DNA from: Amycolatopsis acidicola
Lineage (GTDB): Bacteria; Actinomycetota; Actinomycetes; Mycobacteriales; Pseudonocardiaceae
Direction: 5' to 3'
NCBI RefSeq assembly: GCF_007713735.2
Contig: NZ_VMNW02000068.1
Location: 1 to 50,081, forward strand
DNA: 50,081 bases
In this document: piece after piece, positions 23,277-31,034 of the stretch
Layout of the letters: each line of letters opens with the position of its first letter
Numbering within the stretch: the first letter of the stretch is position 1
The notes under the pieces: model-generated
What the model saw: only the letters and a program-made list of their open reading frames with translations
Databases searched by the model: none
Told to the model about the DNA's origin: nothing
Position numbers and translations under genes: made by a program

Positions 23277-24953
23277 TCAGGCGAAGCGGACGGCGGCGCG
23301 CAGCGCGGCGGGCGAAAGCCGCGAAAGGAGCAGGCCCGCCTTGGCTTCCGGGGTGACAGGGACGGTCGCCTTGTCACGTTCCACGGCACGCACGATCTCC
23401 GCGGCCACCTTCTCCGGCCCGAAGTTCCGCCGCTGGTAGGCCTTCGCCGCGCTCGCCTGCTTGCGGGCCTGCTCGTCCGCCGACACCCCGGAGAACGTGG
23501 TCGTGCGCGTGATGTTCGTGTTGACCAGGCCCGGGCAGATCGTGGACACCCCGATGCCGCGGCCGGAAACCTCCGCGCGCAGGCAGTCCGAGAGCATCAG
23601 CACGGCGGCCTTGCTCGTCGAGTACGCGGCCAGCGATTTCATCGGCAGGTACGCGGCGGCGGACGCGACGTTGACGATGTGGCCGCCTTCGCCGCGCTCG
23701 GCCAGCAGTTCGCCGAAGACCTGGCAGCCGTGGATCACACCCCACAGGTTCACGTCGAGCACCCGCTGCCATTCCTCGTGCGTCGTGGACAGGAACGAGC
23801 CGGCGTGCCCGATGCCCGCGTTGTTCACGACGATGTCCGGCACCCCGTGCTGGGCCACCACGTCGTCGGCGAACTTCCGCATGGCGGCTTCGTCGGAGAC
23901 GTCGACCTGGTAGGCGTGCCCGCCGGTCTCGCGTGCGGCCGCCTCGTCGAGGTCGCAGACCACCACCTCGTCGCCCCGCTTCGCGAAGGCGCGCGCCGTT
24001 TCCCGGCCGATGCCGCTCCCCGCGCCTGTGACGACGACGAGCTTCTTGCCCGTCACCTGCCGTGGCGCGGGCTTCCCCGCACTGACGTGGTCGATCAGCT
24101 CGGTGGCCATCCGCGCGACCGCGCCGCCGTCCCGCAGCAACGCCGACCAGTGCCCGGCGTGCAACCGGCGCCGCCACAGGTTGGGCACCCACCGCTGGAG
24201 GCCCTCGGACAGCGCGGGCGAAACGTAGTGGTCGCCGGTCAGCATCAGCACCTGCACGGGGATCCGCGTGCCGCGCTGGCGGGGCTTGCTCAGGCGCTCA
24301 CGGAAATTGGCGCGGTACAAAGAAACCCCGCGTGCGGCGTCCCCGGCCAGTGTGTCCGCCGGGTGGTCCGGACGCCGCGGCACGCCTTCGAGCTTCTCCA
24401 GCAGCACGGGCCAGCGCTGCGCGATCGCGAGGCGCCACAACAACTGCGGCAGCACGGGCACGTGGAAAGCCAGGATGTACCAGGAATGCAGCTGCTGGGT
24501 GAGGGCCTGCTTGACGTGTCGCGGCGTCGGGCGGCTCCAGCGTTCCCGCATCCAGTACGCGACGTGGTCGAGGCAGGGCCCGGACATCGAGGTGTACGAG
24601 GCGATCCGCTTCTCCGCACCCGGTTCGGTGACCGCCTCCCAAGCCTGGATGGAGCCCCAGTCGTGCGCGATCAGGTGCACCGGTTCGTCCGGGCTGACCG
24701 CGTCCGCCACCGCGAAGAGGTCCGCGCGCAGGTTCTCCAGCCGGTACGCCGCCGTACCCCTTGGCGCGCTGGACTTCCCGGCCCCGCGCACGTCGTAGCG
24801 CACGACGTGGAACCGCTCGGCCAGCACCGCGGCGACGTCGTCCCACACCGTGTGGGTGTCGGGATATCCGTGCACCAGCAACACGGTCGGTGCGTCACTC
24901 GGGCCTTCCTCGTACACCGCGAGCCGGACGTCGCCCGATTCCACAATCCTCAT
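23277..24953 (-). CDS. ephD: alpha/beta hydrolase-SDR fusion, EphD-like
   Basis: A 558-aa two-domain enzyme. Residues about 1-290 are an epoxide-hydrolase-type alpha/beta hydrolase: VLLVHGYPDTHTVWDD (oxyanion loop), IAHDWGSIQAWE with Asp as nucleophile, and HAGHWSALL with the base His. Residues about 300-558 are a short-chain dehydrogenase: VVTGAGSGIGRETARAFAKR (cofactor), NNAGIGHAGSF, VASAAAYLP and the catalytic YSTSK. This order and length match mycobacterial EphD, which acts on epoxy mycolates. In a mycolate-free organism the substrate must be another lipid or epoxide. ATG 24953 has AGGAGG. It is the last gene of an operon with the reductase at 24964 and the metal-dependent hydrolase at 25935. 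Confidence 0.88.
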   Translation of the reverse strand: MRIVESGDVRLAVYEEGPSDAPTVLLVHGYPDTHTVWDDVAAVLAERFHVVRYDVRGAGKSSAPRGTAAYRLENLRADLFAVADAVSPDEPVHLIAHDWGSIQAWEAVTEPGAEKRIASYTSMSGPCLDHVAYWMRERWSRPTPRHVKQALTQQLHSWYILAFHVPVLPQLLWRLAIAQRWPVLLEKLEGVPRRPDHPADTLAGDAARGVSLYRANFRERLSKPRQRGTRIPVQVLMLTGDHYVSPALSEGLQRWVPNLWRRRLHAGHWSALLRDGGAVARMATELIDHVSAGKPAPRQVTGKKLVVVTGAGSGIGRETARAFAKRGDEVVVCDLDEAAARETGGHAYQVDVSDEAAMRKFADDVVAQHGVPDIVVNNAGIGHAGSFLSTTHEEWQRVLDVNLWGVIHGCQVFGELLAERGEGGHIVNVASAAAYLPMKSLAAYSTSKAAVLMLSDCLRAEVSGRGIGVSTICPGLVNTNITRTTTFSGVSADEQARKQASAAKAYQRRNFGPEKVAAEIVRAVERDKATVPVTPEAKAGLLLSRLSPAALRAAVRFA

Positions 24954-24963
24954 CAGCAGCCTC

Positions 24964-25938
24964 CTAGAGATCGAGCGTAATCCGGCCGGTGCCCCGGGAC
25001 ACACAGATCAACATCGAATCCTCGGTATGGCCGAACGTCGCGCCGCCGCGATGATCGACCTCCCCGGCCAGCACGCGCACCCGGCAGGTCCCGCAGAACC
25101 CCTGCCGGCACGAGTACGCCACGCCGGGCAGCCGTTCCTGCACGACCGAAAGCGCGGAGGCGTCCGCCGGCACCGGGAGCACGTCGCCGGTGCGCGCGAG
25201 TTCGACCTCGAACGGCCTGCCGTCCACGACCGGCGGCGGCGCGAACCGCTCGAAGTGCAGCGGGCCATGGTGCGTGCGGCGCACGGCTTCGAGCAGCGGC
25301 GCCGGGCCGCAGAGGTATACCGAACCGTCGAACCCGTCGAGCAGCTCCGCCGCGTCCGGGACGCCGTGTTCGTCGTCGGTGCGGATCCGCACGCGGTCTT
25401 CGGGGAGTTCGTCCAGGAACGGCAGCGAATCGCGCGACCGTCCACAGTAGATCAGCCGCCAGTCCCCGCGGGCCGCCTTGACCATCGGGAGGATGGGGGT
25501 GATGCCGATGCCGCCCGCGATGAACAACGAGCGATCCGCTGGTGCGTAAGGAAAAGCGTTACGCGGACCACGAACGGTGAGCTCGTCGCCCTCGGTCAGC
25601 GCGTGCAGCTCGGCCGATCCCGCACCGATGCGGCGCACCGCGATCCGATACGAGAACCGGTCGGCCGGATCACCACACAGCGAGTACTGACGGCGTCTTC
25701 CCGAAGGCAGGTGCACATCGAGGTGCGAGCCAGGCCGCCAGGTCGGCAGGGGCGAGCCGTTGGCCAGCCGCAGGCTCACCACGTCCTCGGCCTCGCGGCG
25801 TACGCGCTCGACGCGCAGCCGCAGGTCGCGGTTGACCGCGCGCACCCGCACGTCGCGCGATCTGCTGATGATCCAGCGGTGGTAGTGCTCGGCGGCGCGG
25901 GCGAGCCGGCGCAGCCCGGGGCTCGGCGGGACGATCAT
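24964..25938 (-). CDS. PDR/VanB-type ferredoxin reductase
   Basis: A 324-aa flavin reductase with a C-terminal plant-type [2Fe-2S] domain. Order: flavin-binding barrel (about 40-140; RRQYSLCGDPADRFSYRIAV), NAD-binding domain (about 145-225; LFIAGGIGITPILPMVKAAR, VYLCGPAPLLEAV), then the ferredoxin with CRQGFCGTC and a fourth Cys in LICVSR (about 275-312). It passes electrons from NAD(P)H to a partner oxygenase or desaturase. Translation is coupled to the upstream gene (ATGA overlap). The natural partner is the 285-aa metal-dependent protein encoded directly upstream, with the EphD-like enzyme acting next. Confidence 0.9.
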   Translation of the reverse strand: MIVPPSPGLRRLARAAEHYHRWIISRSRDVRVRAVNRDLRLRVERVRREAEDVVSLRLANGSPLPTWRPGSHLDVHLPSGRRRQYSLCGDPADRFSYRIAVRRIGAGSAELHALTEGDELTVRGPRNAFPYAPADRSLFIAGGIGITPILPMVKAARGDWRLIYCGRSRDSLPFLDELPEDRVRIRTDDEHGVPDAAELLDGFDGSVYLCGPAPLLEAVRRTHHGPLHFERFAPPPVVDGRPFEVELARTGDVLPVPADASALSVVQERLPGVAYSCRQGFCGTCRVRVLAGEVDHRGGATFGHTEDSMLICVSRGTGRITLDL

Positions 25939-26792
25939 CCAGCCGCCCGTGCGGCGGGCGACGCGGCCAGGTATGCGACGGCCTGGTCGGTCGAGCCGTA
26001 CCGCGACGGATGGTACGACGGGCGCAGGTAGGTGAAGAACGCCTTGGCGACGCTGAGCGGTCCCGGCATCAAACCCTTGCGGGAGCGGCGGAACCAGTCA
26101 CGCAACCGGGGTTTCGCGTCCGTCTCCTTGTCGATCGCGAGCAGGAACTTCAGCCCGCGGATCCACCAGAAGAACAGCGCGGGATAGGCGAGCAGATGCG
26201 TGCGCACGCGCCGGGCGTAGCCGCCGTCGAGGTGGGTGAACAGGTCGAACGCGACGCTGCGGTGCTCGACTTCTTCCGCGCCGTGCCAGCGGAAGAGGTC
26301 GAGCATCGTCGGGTCGATGCCGTAGTCGTCGAGCGCGCGGGCGTTGAGCAGCCAGTCCCCGAGGAACGACGTGACGTGCTCGATCGCCGCGACGAGCGCG
26401 ACACGTTCGAGCAGCCAGCGCCGCTCCGCCCTGCCGGTCAGCGCGCGGTCGCCGAGCAGGCCCTCGAAGAACCAGGACAGCTGGCGCGTGAACGGCCCGG
26501 TGTCGAAGCCGTCGCGGTCGAAATGCTCCAGCACGCTTTGGTGCGAGGTCGAATGCATCGCCTCCTGCCCGATGAACCCGGTGACCGCCTCGTGCAGCCG
26601 GTCGTCGCGGATCAGCGGCAGCGCCTGGCGGAACACCTTGACGAACCAGATCTCGCCCTCGGGCAGGAGCATGTTCATGACGTTGGCCCAGTGGGTCAGG
26701 AACGGGTCGCTGCCGAACCAGTGCGGTGGCAGCCCCTGCCAGTCCCAATGCACGTCCCGTGCCTTGAGCACGAGGTCCTCGTCGACGCTCAT
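25935..26792 (-). CDS. metal-dependent hydrolase family protein (PF10118-like)
   Basis: A 285-aa mostly helical protein resembling the predicted metal-dependent hydrolase family PF10118. Several His/Glu pairs look like a di-metal site: EAMHSTSHQSVLEHFD (around residue 75), AIEHVTSF (around 135) and GAEEVEHRSVAFD (around 170). The spacing of Glu-x-x-His pairs on long helices recalls ferritin-like di-iron oxygenases, so it may well be a di-iron oxygenase served by the reductase encoded immediately downstream. It leads the three-gene operon; its upstream region has the palindrome at 26834-26854. Confidence 0.8.
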   Translation of the reverse strand: MSVDEDLVLKARDVHWDWQGLPPHWFGSDPFLTHWANVMNMLLPEGEIWFVKVFRQALPLIRDDRLHEAVTGFIGQEAMHSTSHQSVLEHFDRDGFDTGPFTRQLSWFFEGLLGDRALTGRAERRWLLERVALVAAIEHVTSFLGDWLLNARALDDYGIDPTMLDLFRWHGAEEVEHRSVAFDLFTHLDGGYARRVRTHLLAYPALFFWWIRGLKFLLAIDKETDAKPRLRDWFRRSRKGLMPGPLSVAKAFFTYLRPSYHPSRYGSTDQAVAYLAASPAARAAG

Positions 26793-26833
26793 GGATCCTC
26801 ACCGGGTCCGGGAATACCTGCTACCTGACGGTA

Positions 26834-26854
26834 ACTGTGACCTGAAGTAACAGT
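26834..26854. promoter_or_regulatory. 21-bp imperfect palindrome, probable TetR-type operator
   Basis: ACTGTGACC-N3-AGTAACAGT spans 26834-26854 with 8 of 10 base pairs matched about a central G. It is 42 bases upstream of the metal-dependent hydrolase operon and typical in size for a TetR-family site. No regulator gene is adjacent. Confidence 0.5.
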
Positions 26855-26979
26855 CAAGCCGAGACGAGTGGGGCGGGGCACTCTTGTTTCGCACGGCTAA
26901 GCTGACAAGGTCTCGTGACACCGAGCGGGGCTTGGTAACCTGCTCAAGGTTGAACGCTGACTAACAAGGGGGTCACGGG

Positions 26980-27831
26980 GTGAACTGGACACAGCACTCC
27001 GCTTCGGCCCCCGAGGGCGTGGATCTGGATCATCCCAACGCGGCGCGCGTCTACGACTACTTTCTCGGCGGCACGGCGAACTGGGCGATCGATCGGGTTC
27101 TCGGGGACAAACTGGCCGAAATGGTCCCGATCATCCGCGCCGGCGCCAGAGTGAACCGCGAGTTCCTCGGCCGGGTGGTGCGCAACTGCCTCGAGAACGG
27201 GATCACCCAGTTCCTCGACCTCGGCTCCGGTGTCCCCACGGTCGGCAACGTGCACGAGGTCGCCGACGAGATGGACCCGGACAGCCGCTGCGTCTACGTC
27301 GACTGCGAAGCGGTCGCCGTCGCGCACGCGCGCGTGTTGCTGGAGCGCCACGGCGACGAGGAGCGTCACGCGGTGCTGCACGCGGACCTGCGCGACGTGC
27401 GCCAGGTGTGGAAGGCCGCGATGAAGATCGGCGTGCTCGACCCCACCAAGCCGGTCGGCCTGCTCATGGTGTCCGTACTGCATTTCCTCGACCCGCAGGA
27501 CCAGGTCGCGGAGGTCGTGCGCCAGTACCGCGACCTGCTGCCCTCCGGTTCCCGGATGGCCATCTCGCACTGCACGCTCGACTCCGTGCAGCCCGACGAC
27601 CTGGCCCAGTTCCAGGCGGCGGTCGATCTCTACCACGCTTCGGGCAACCCGGCGTACCCGCAGGACAGGCCGGTCATCCGGGAGTACTTCGGGGATTTCG
27701 ACCTCGTGGAGCCGGGTCTGGTGTGGCTGCCGGAATGGCATCTCGACGCGGGCCCGTCCCAGCAGACCAGGAAGATGGCGAAGAACCCGTCCAGCTGCTG
27801 CTTCGTCGGCGGGATCGGCGTCAAGCCCTGA
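26980..27831 (+). CDS. SAM-dependent methyltransferase (DUF574 family)
   Basis: A 283-aa protein of the actinobacteria-specific DUF574 / Methyltransf_19 family. The signature start DLDHPNAARVYDYFLGGTAN (residues 13-32) is followed by the SAM-binding stretch QFLDLGSGVPTVGNVHEVAD (about 78-97), then VYVDCEAVAVAHARVLL and the C-terminal LVWLPEWHLD. The fold is a class I Rossmann methyltransferase. Dozens of paralogs occur in many Streptomyces and Amycolatopsis genomes, and substrates are not established. The start is GTG 26980, after GGGGGTCACGGG. The last 11 bases overlap the convergent alpha/beta hydrolase. Confidence 0.92.
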   Translation: MNWTQHSASAPEGVDLDHPNAARVYDYFLGGTANWAIDRVLGDKLAEMVPIIRAGARVNREFLGRVVRNCLENGITQFLDLGSGVPTVGNVHEVADEMDPDSRCVYVDCEAVAVAHARVLLERHGDEERHAVLHADLRDVRQVWKAAMKIGVLDPTKPVGLLMVSVLHFLDPQDQVAEVVRQYRDLLPSGSRMAISHCTLDSVQPDDLAQFQAAVDLYHASGNPAYPQDRPVIREYFGDFDLVEPGLVWLPEWHLDAGPSQQTRKMAKNPSSCCFVGGIGVKP

Positions 27832-28597
27832 GCCAGGCGTCGACGGCGGAGTTGAACTCGGCCGGGCGTTCGAGGTTCGGCAGGTGCGCGGCGCCGTCGA
27901 TCACCGCGAGCGTGGAGCCGGGGATCGTCGCGTGCAGGAGTTCGGCGTCGGCGATCGGGGTGTATTCGTCCTTGCTGCCCACCACGATCAGCGTCGGCAC
28001 GCGCGCTTTCGCCAGCGAATCCACGTAGTCCGGCCGTTCCGCGCGCCCGCGCAGCGCGGCGGCGGCGCCCTCCGGTGAGGTCGCGCGCATCATGCGGAGC
28101 ACGTGCTCGTCCACCGCGGGATTGCCCGGAGCGACCATTCTGTGCAGCACTTCGGTGGCGTAGGGGCCGAGCCCTTCTCGGAGCAATCGCTCCGCCATCT
28201 CGGTGCGATTCCGGCGCCCCTCCGGCGTTTCCGCGACGGGTGAGGTGTCGGCCAGCAGCAGGCCGCGCACCCGCTCCGGGAACAGCCGGTGGAACTCCAT
28301 CACGATCTGCCCGCCCATCGACAGCCCGCCGAGATGGAACCGCGGGACGCCGAGTTCGTCCAGTAGTGCCGCGAGGTCGCACGCAAACGTTTCCAGCAGA
28401 GTTTTTCCCGGTACCACCGTGGTTTCGCCGTAACCGAGGAGATCGGCGGCGATGACCCGGTGAGCGCGGGAGAAGTGCTCGATCTGCGGCCGCCACATCG
28501 TGCGGTCGAAGGGGTGGCCGTGCACGAGGACCAGCGGCTCGCCACTGCCATGGTCGGTGAGGCCGACGGTGATTTCGCCGAGGGGGACAACGCTCAT
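27821..28597 (-). CDS. alpha/beta fold hydrolase
   Basis: A 258-aa serine hydrolase. LVLVHGHPFDRTMW is the oxyanion loop, HLGGLSMGGQIVMEF the nucleophile elbow (Ser in GLSMG), VVGSKDEYTP the acid and IDGAAHLPNLERP the base His. Relatives include 3-oxoadipate enol-lactonase and other small-ester or lactone hydrolases; the true substrate is unknown. It is divergent from the MocR regulator at 28670, which may control it. A TAGCTT box lies six bases before its ATG. Its 3' end overlaps the methyltransferase by 11 bases on the opposite strand. Confidence 0.88.
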   Translation of the reverse strand: MSVVPLGEITVGLTDHGSGEPLVLVHGHPFDRTMWRPQIEHFSRAHRVIAADLLGYGETTVVPGKTLLETFACDLAALLDELGVPRFHLGGLSMGGQIVMEFHRLFPERVRGLLLADTSPVAETPEGRRNRTEMAERLLREGLGPYATEVLHRMVAPGNPAVDEHVLRMMRATSPEGAAAALRGRAERPDYVDSLAKARVPTLIVVGSKDEYTPIADAELLHATIPGSTLAVIDGAAHLPNLERPAEFNSAVDAWLRA

Positions 28598-28626
28598 CGT
28601 TTCAAGCTAAGCTCGCCGCAGGCGCA

Positions 28627-28656
28627 GTGCAATAAAAACAATGCTCTCGGTGCAAT
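28627..28656. promoter_or_regulatory. direct repeats GTGCAAT, possible MocR sites
   Basis: GTGCAAT occurs at 28627-28633 and 28650-28656, 23 bp apart, in the AT-rich gap between the hydrolase and the MocR gene. MocR/GabR/PdxR proteins usually bind pairs of direct repeats in such divergent promoters. The second copy lies 13 bases before the MocR start, so autoregulation is plausible. Confidence 0.45.
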
Positions 28657-28669
28657 CGAGGAGAACGCG

Positions 28670-29971
28670 ATGGACGACTACCGCGCGATCGCGGACGCGC
28701 TGGCCGACGACGTCCGAAGTGGACAGTTGCGGCCCGGCGACCGGCTGCCGCCGCAACGCCGTTTCGCCCGCGAGCGCGGCATCGCGAACTCCACCGCCGC
28801 CAGGGTGTACGCGGAGCTGGTCCGGCGCGGGCTCGCGGTCGGGGAGACCGGTCGCGGCACGTTCATCCGGGCCGGCGCGCCCCGGCCCGAGCCGGCGCTG
28901 GCCGAGCCAGCGCGGGGGATCGACCTGGAGCTGAATTTCCCGGTGCTGCCGGAGAAATCCCAGCTGGTCGCGGACACACTGGCGCCTCTGCTGAGGTCCG
29001 ACGCGCTCACTTCCGTGCTGCGCCCGGTGGTGGACCAGAACGCCACGCGCGAGATCGCCGCGAAACACCTGTCGCGGGGCGGCTGGAGCCCGGACCCGCG
29101 GGAGCTGGTGCTCACGGGCAACGGCAGGCAGGCGATCGCCGCCGCCATCGCCGCGCTCGTCCCGGCCGGGGAGCGCCTCGGCGTCGAGGAGCTGACTTAT
29201 CCCGTGGTGAAAGGGATCGCAGCGCGGCTGGGGGTCACGCTGGTGCCACTCGCGATGGACTCCGACGGCGTGCTCCCGGCTGCGATCGCCGACGCCGCTC
29301 GGCTGCGCGCGGTGTATTTGCAGCCTTCGCTGCACAACCCGCTGGGCGTCACGATGTCGCGGCGGCGGCGGGCGGAGATCGTGGAAACCGTTGCCGCCCA
29401 AGGTAGTTACCTGATCGACGACGGGATCAACGGCTTCCTCGCCGACGACCTCGCGCCGCTGGCTTCGGAGCGCACGCTGGTGCTGGACAGCCTGTCGAAG
29501 CGGCTGGCGCCCGGGCTGACGCTGGGCTTCGTCGCGGCGCCGCCCGCGTTGACGGCGCAGGTTGCAACTGCTGTCCGGTCGGGCGGCTGGGCGCCCGCGC
29601 ATTTCGCTGTCGAGGCGGCGACAAGGCTGATGTCCACCGGCGCGCTCGCCGAGATCGAAGCCGCGAAACGCCAGGATGCCAAGGCGCGCCAGGAAATCGT
29701 GCGCGCCCGGTTGGCGGTGCGCTCGGATCCGCGTTCGTACCATTGCTGGTGGGAGTTGCCTGAGCCGTGGCGTGCGGAGACTTTCGTCGCGGCGGCGGCT
29801 CGGCGTGGTATCGCGGTGACGCCCGCGGCCGCGTTCGCGGTCGGGTCCGGGCGGGCGCCGAGCGCTGTCCGGCTGGCGTTGGCGTCGCCGCCGGTGGAGG
29901 TGTTGGCGGGGGCGCTTGACGTGCTGGCCGGGCTGGCGCGGTCTTCGCCGGAGGACGCCGGGGTCGAGTGA
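28670..29971 (+). CDS. MocR-type GntR regulator with PLP-dependent aminotransferase domain
   Basis: A 433-aa fusion. The N-terminal GntR winged helix (residues 1-70) contains IADALADDVRSGQLRPGDRL, FARERGIANSTAARVYAEL and RGTFIRAG. A fold-type I aminotransferase-like domain (about 85-425) has LTGNGRQAIAAAIAAL, YLQPSLHNPLGVTMS, YLIDDGINGFL and the PLP-lysine segment LVLDSLSKRLAPGLTLGF. MocR proteins use PLP, or its adduct with an amino compound, as the effector rather than catalysing transamination. GAGGAGA precedes the ATG. The divergent hydrolase and the downstream membrane protein are candidate targets. Confidence 0.92.
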   Translation: MDDYRAIADALADDVRSGQLRPGDRLPPQRRFARERGIANSTAARVYAELVRRGLAVGETGRGTFIRAGAPRPEPALAEPARGIDLELNFPVLPEKSQLVADTLAPLLRSDALTSVLRPVVDQNATREIAAKHLSRGGWSPDPRELVLTGNGRQAIAAAIAALVPAGERLGVEELTYPVVKGIAARLGVTLVPLAMDSDGVLPAAIADAARLRAVYLQPSLHNPLGVTMSRRRRAEIVETVAAQGSYLIDDGINGFLADDLAPLASERTLVLDSLSKRLAPGLTLGFVAAPPALTAQVATAVRSGGWAPAHFAVEAATRLMSTGALAEIEAAKRQDAKARQEIVRARLAVRSDPRSYHCWWELPEPWRAETFVAAAARRGIAVTPAAAFAVGSGRAPSAVRLALASPPVEVLAGALDVLAGLARSSPEDAGVE

Positions 29972-30001
29972 ATTCGGCGCGCGCGGCGGAGGAGCCCGTC
30001 C

Positions 30002-30007
30002 TACTGT
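30002..30007 (+). promoter_or_regulatory. -10 box TACTGT of the DUF3533-like gene
   Basis: TACTGT lies seven bases before the ATG at 30015, the leaderless spacing seen at several other genes of this window. Confidence 0.4.
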
Positions 30008-30014
30008 CGGACCC

Positions 30015-31031
30015 ATGAGCACCGAGGAACGCCTCCGCGACGCGATCTCACCGCGCACCGTGCTGCTCGTGTTCGGTGTCCTGCTGCTGCAGCTGGGTTT
30101 CATCCTTTCGTATGTCGGGGCCTTCCACAGTCCGTCGCCGCATGGCATCAAGCTCGCCGTCGTCGGTCCACAAGCGACGGTCGAACAGCTGAACGAGATC
30201 TCTGGCTCGCCTGTGAAAGCCTCCGTCGCCGCCAGCGAGGACGAGGCCCGGCAGCGCATCATGGACCGCGACGCCGCCGCCGGATTCGTGCTCGATCCGA
30301 GCGGTACCAAGGACACCGTGCTGGTCGCGTCCGCGGGCGGGCCCGCACTGGCGACCGCTGTGCAGGAGGTGTTGACGAAGGTCGACGCCACCCAGGGGCG
30401 AACCGTGGACGTCGTCGACATCGCCGCCCCGCAGGTAGGTGACGGGCGTGCGCTGACCGGCTTCTACGCGGTGATCGGCTGGCTCGTCGGCGGGTATCTC
30501 GCCGCGGCGGCGCTGGGCATCGCGAAGGGCTCGAGGCCCGCGACGCTCCGCCGCACCGTCGTCCGGCTCGGCGCGATGGTGCCCTACGCGATCGTGTCCG
30601 GGCTCGGCGGCGCGCTGATCCTCGACCAGTGGCTGGGCGCGCTGGACGGGAAGTTCCTGCAGCTGTGGTGGGTCGGCGCGCTGCTGACGTTCACCGCCGC
30701 CACCGTGACGATGGCGCTGCAGGTGCTGTTCGGGGTGATCGGCGTCGGCGTCACGGTGCTGATCTTCGTGATCCTCGGCAACCCGAGCGCCGGTGGCGCC
30801 TACCAGTCCGAGCTGCTGCCCGGTTTCTGGCGCGCCATCGGCGGCGCGCTGCCGAACGGCGCCGGCGTGGAGGCGCTGCGGAACTTCACCTACTTCGACG
30901 GGCACGCGACGCTGCGCCCGCTGCTGGTGATCGCGATCTGGGCGGTGGCCGGGCTGGCCATCACCCTGATCGCGTCCGCCTTGCGCCTCCACTACCGCCT
31001 CGACGACCACGTGTTCAAAAACGAGACCTGA
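30015..31031 (+). CDS. multi-pass membrane protein, DUF3533/ABC-2 permease-like
   Basis: A 338-aa membrane protein. One N-terminal helix (VLLVFGVLLLQLGFILSYVG, about residues 16-35) precedes an extracytoplasmic domain (about 36-145) with a predicted alpha/beta pattern (KLAVVGPQATVEQLNEISG). Five to six helices follow (about 150-325). This layout matches the YhgE/Pip and DUF3533 groups, related to ABC-2 permeases and to export-linked proteins such as yeast SNG1. No ATPase gene is adjacent. It may take part in efflux or envelope function; the assignment is by topology. Its stop is three bases from the convergent peptidase. Confidence 0.7.
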   Translation: MSTEERLRDAISPRTVLLVFGVLLLQLGFILSYVGAFHSPSPHGIKLAVVGPQATVEQLNEISGSPVKASVAASEDEARQRIMDRDAAAGFVLDPSGTKDTVLVASAGGPALATAVQEVLTKVDATQGRTVDVVDIAAPQVGDGRALTGFYAVIGWLVGGYLAAAALGIAKGSRPATLRRTVVRLGAMVPYAIVSGLGGALILDQWLGALDGKFLQLWWVGALLTFTAATVTMALQVLFGVIGVGVTVLIFVILGNPSAGGAYQSELLPGFWRAIGGALPNGAGVEALRNFTYFDGHATLRPLLVIAIWAVAGLAITLIASALRLHYRLDDHVFKNET

Positions 31032-31034
31032 CGA

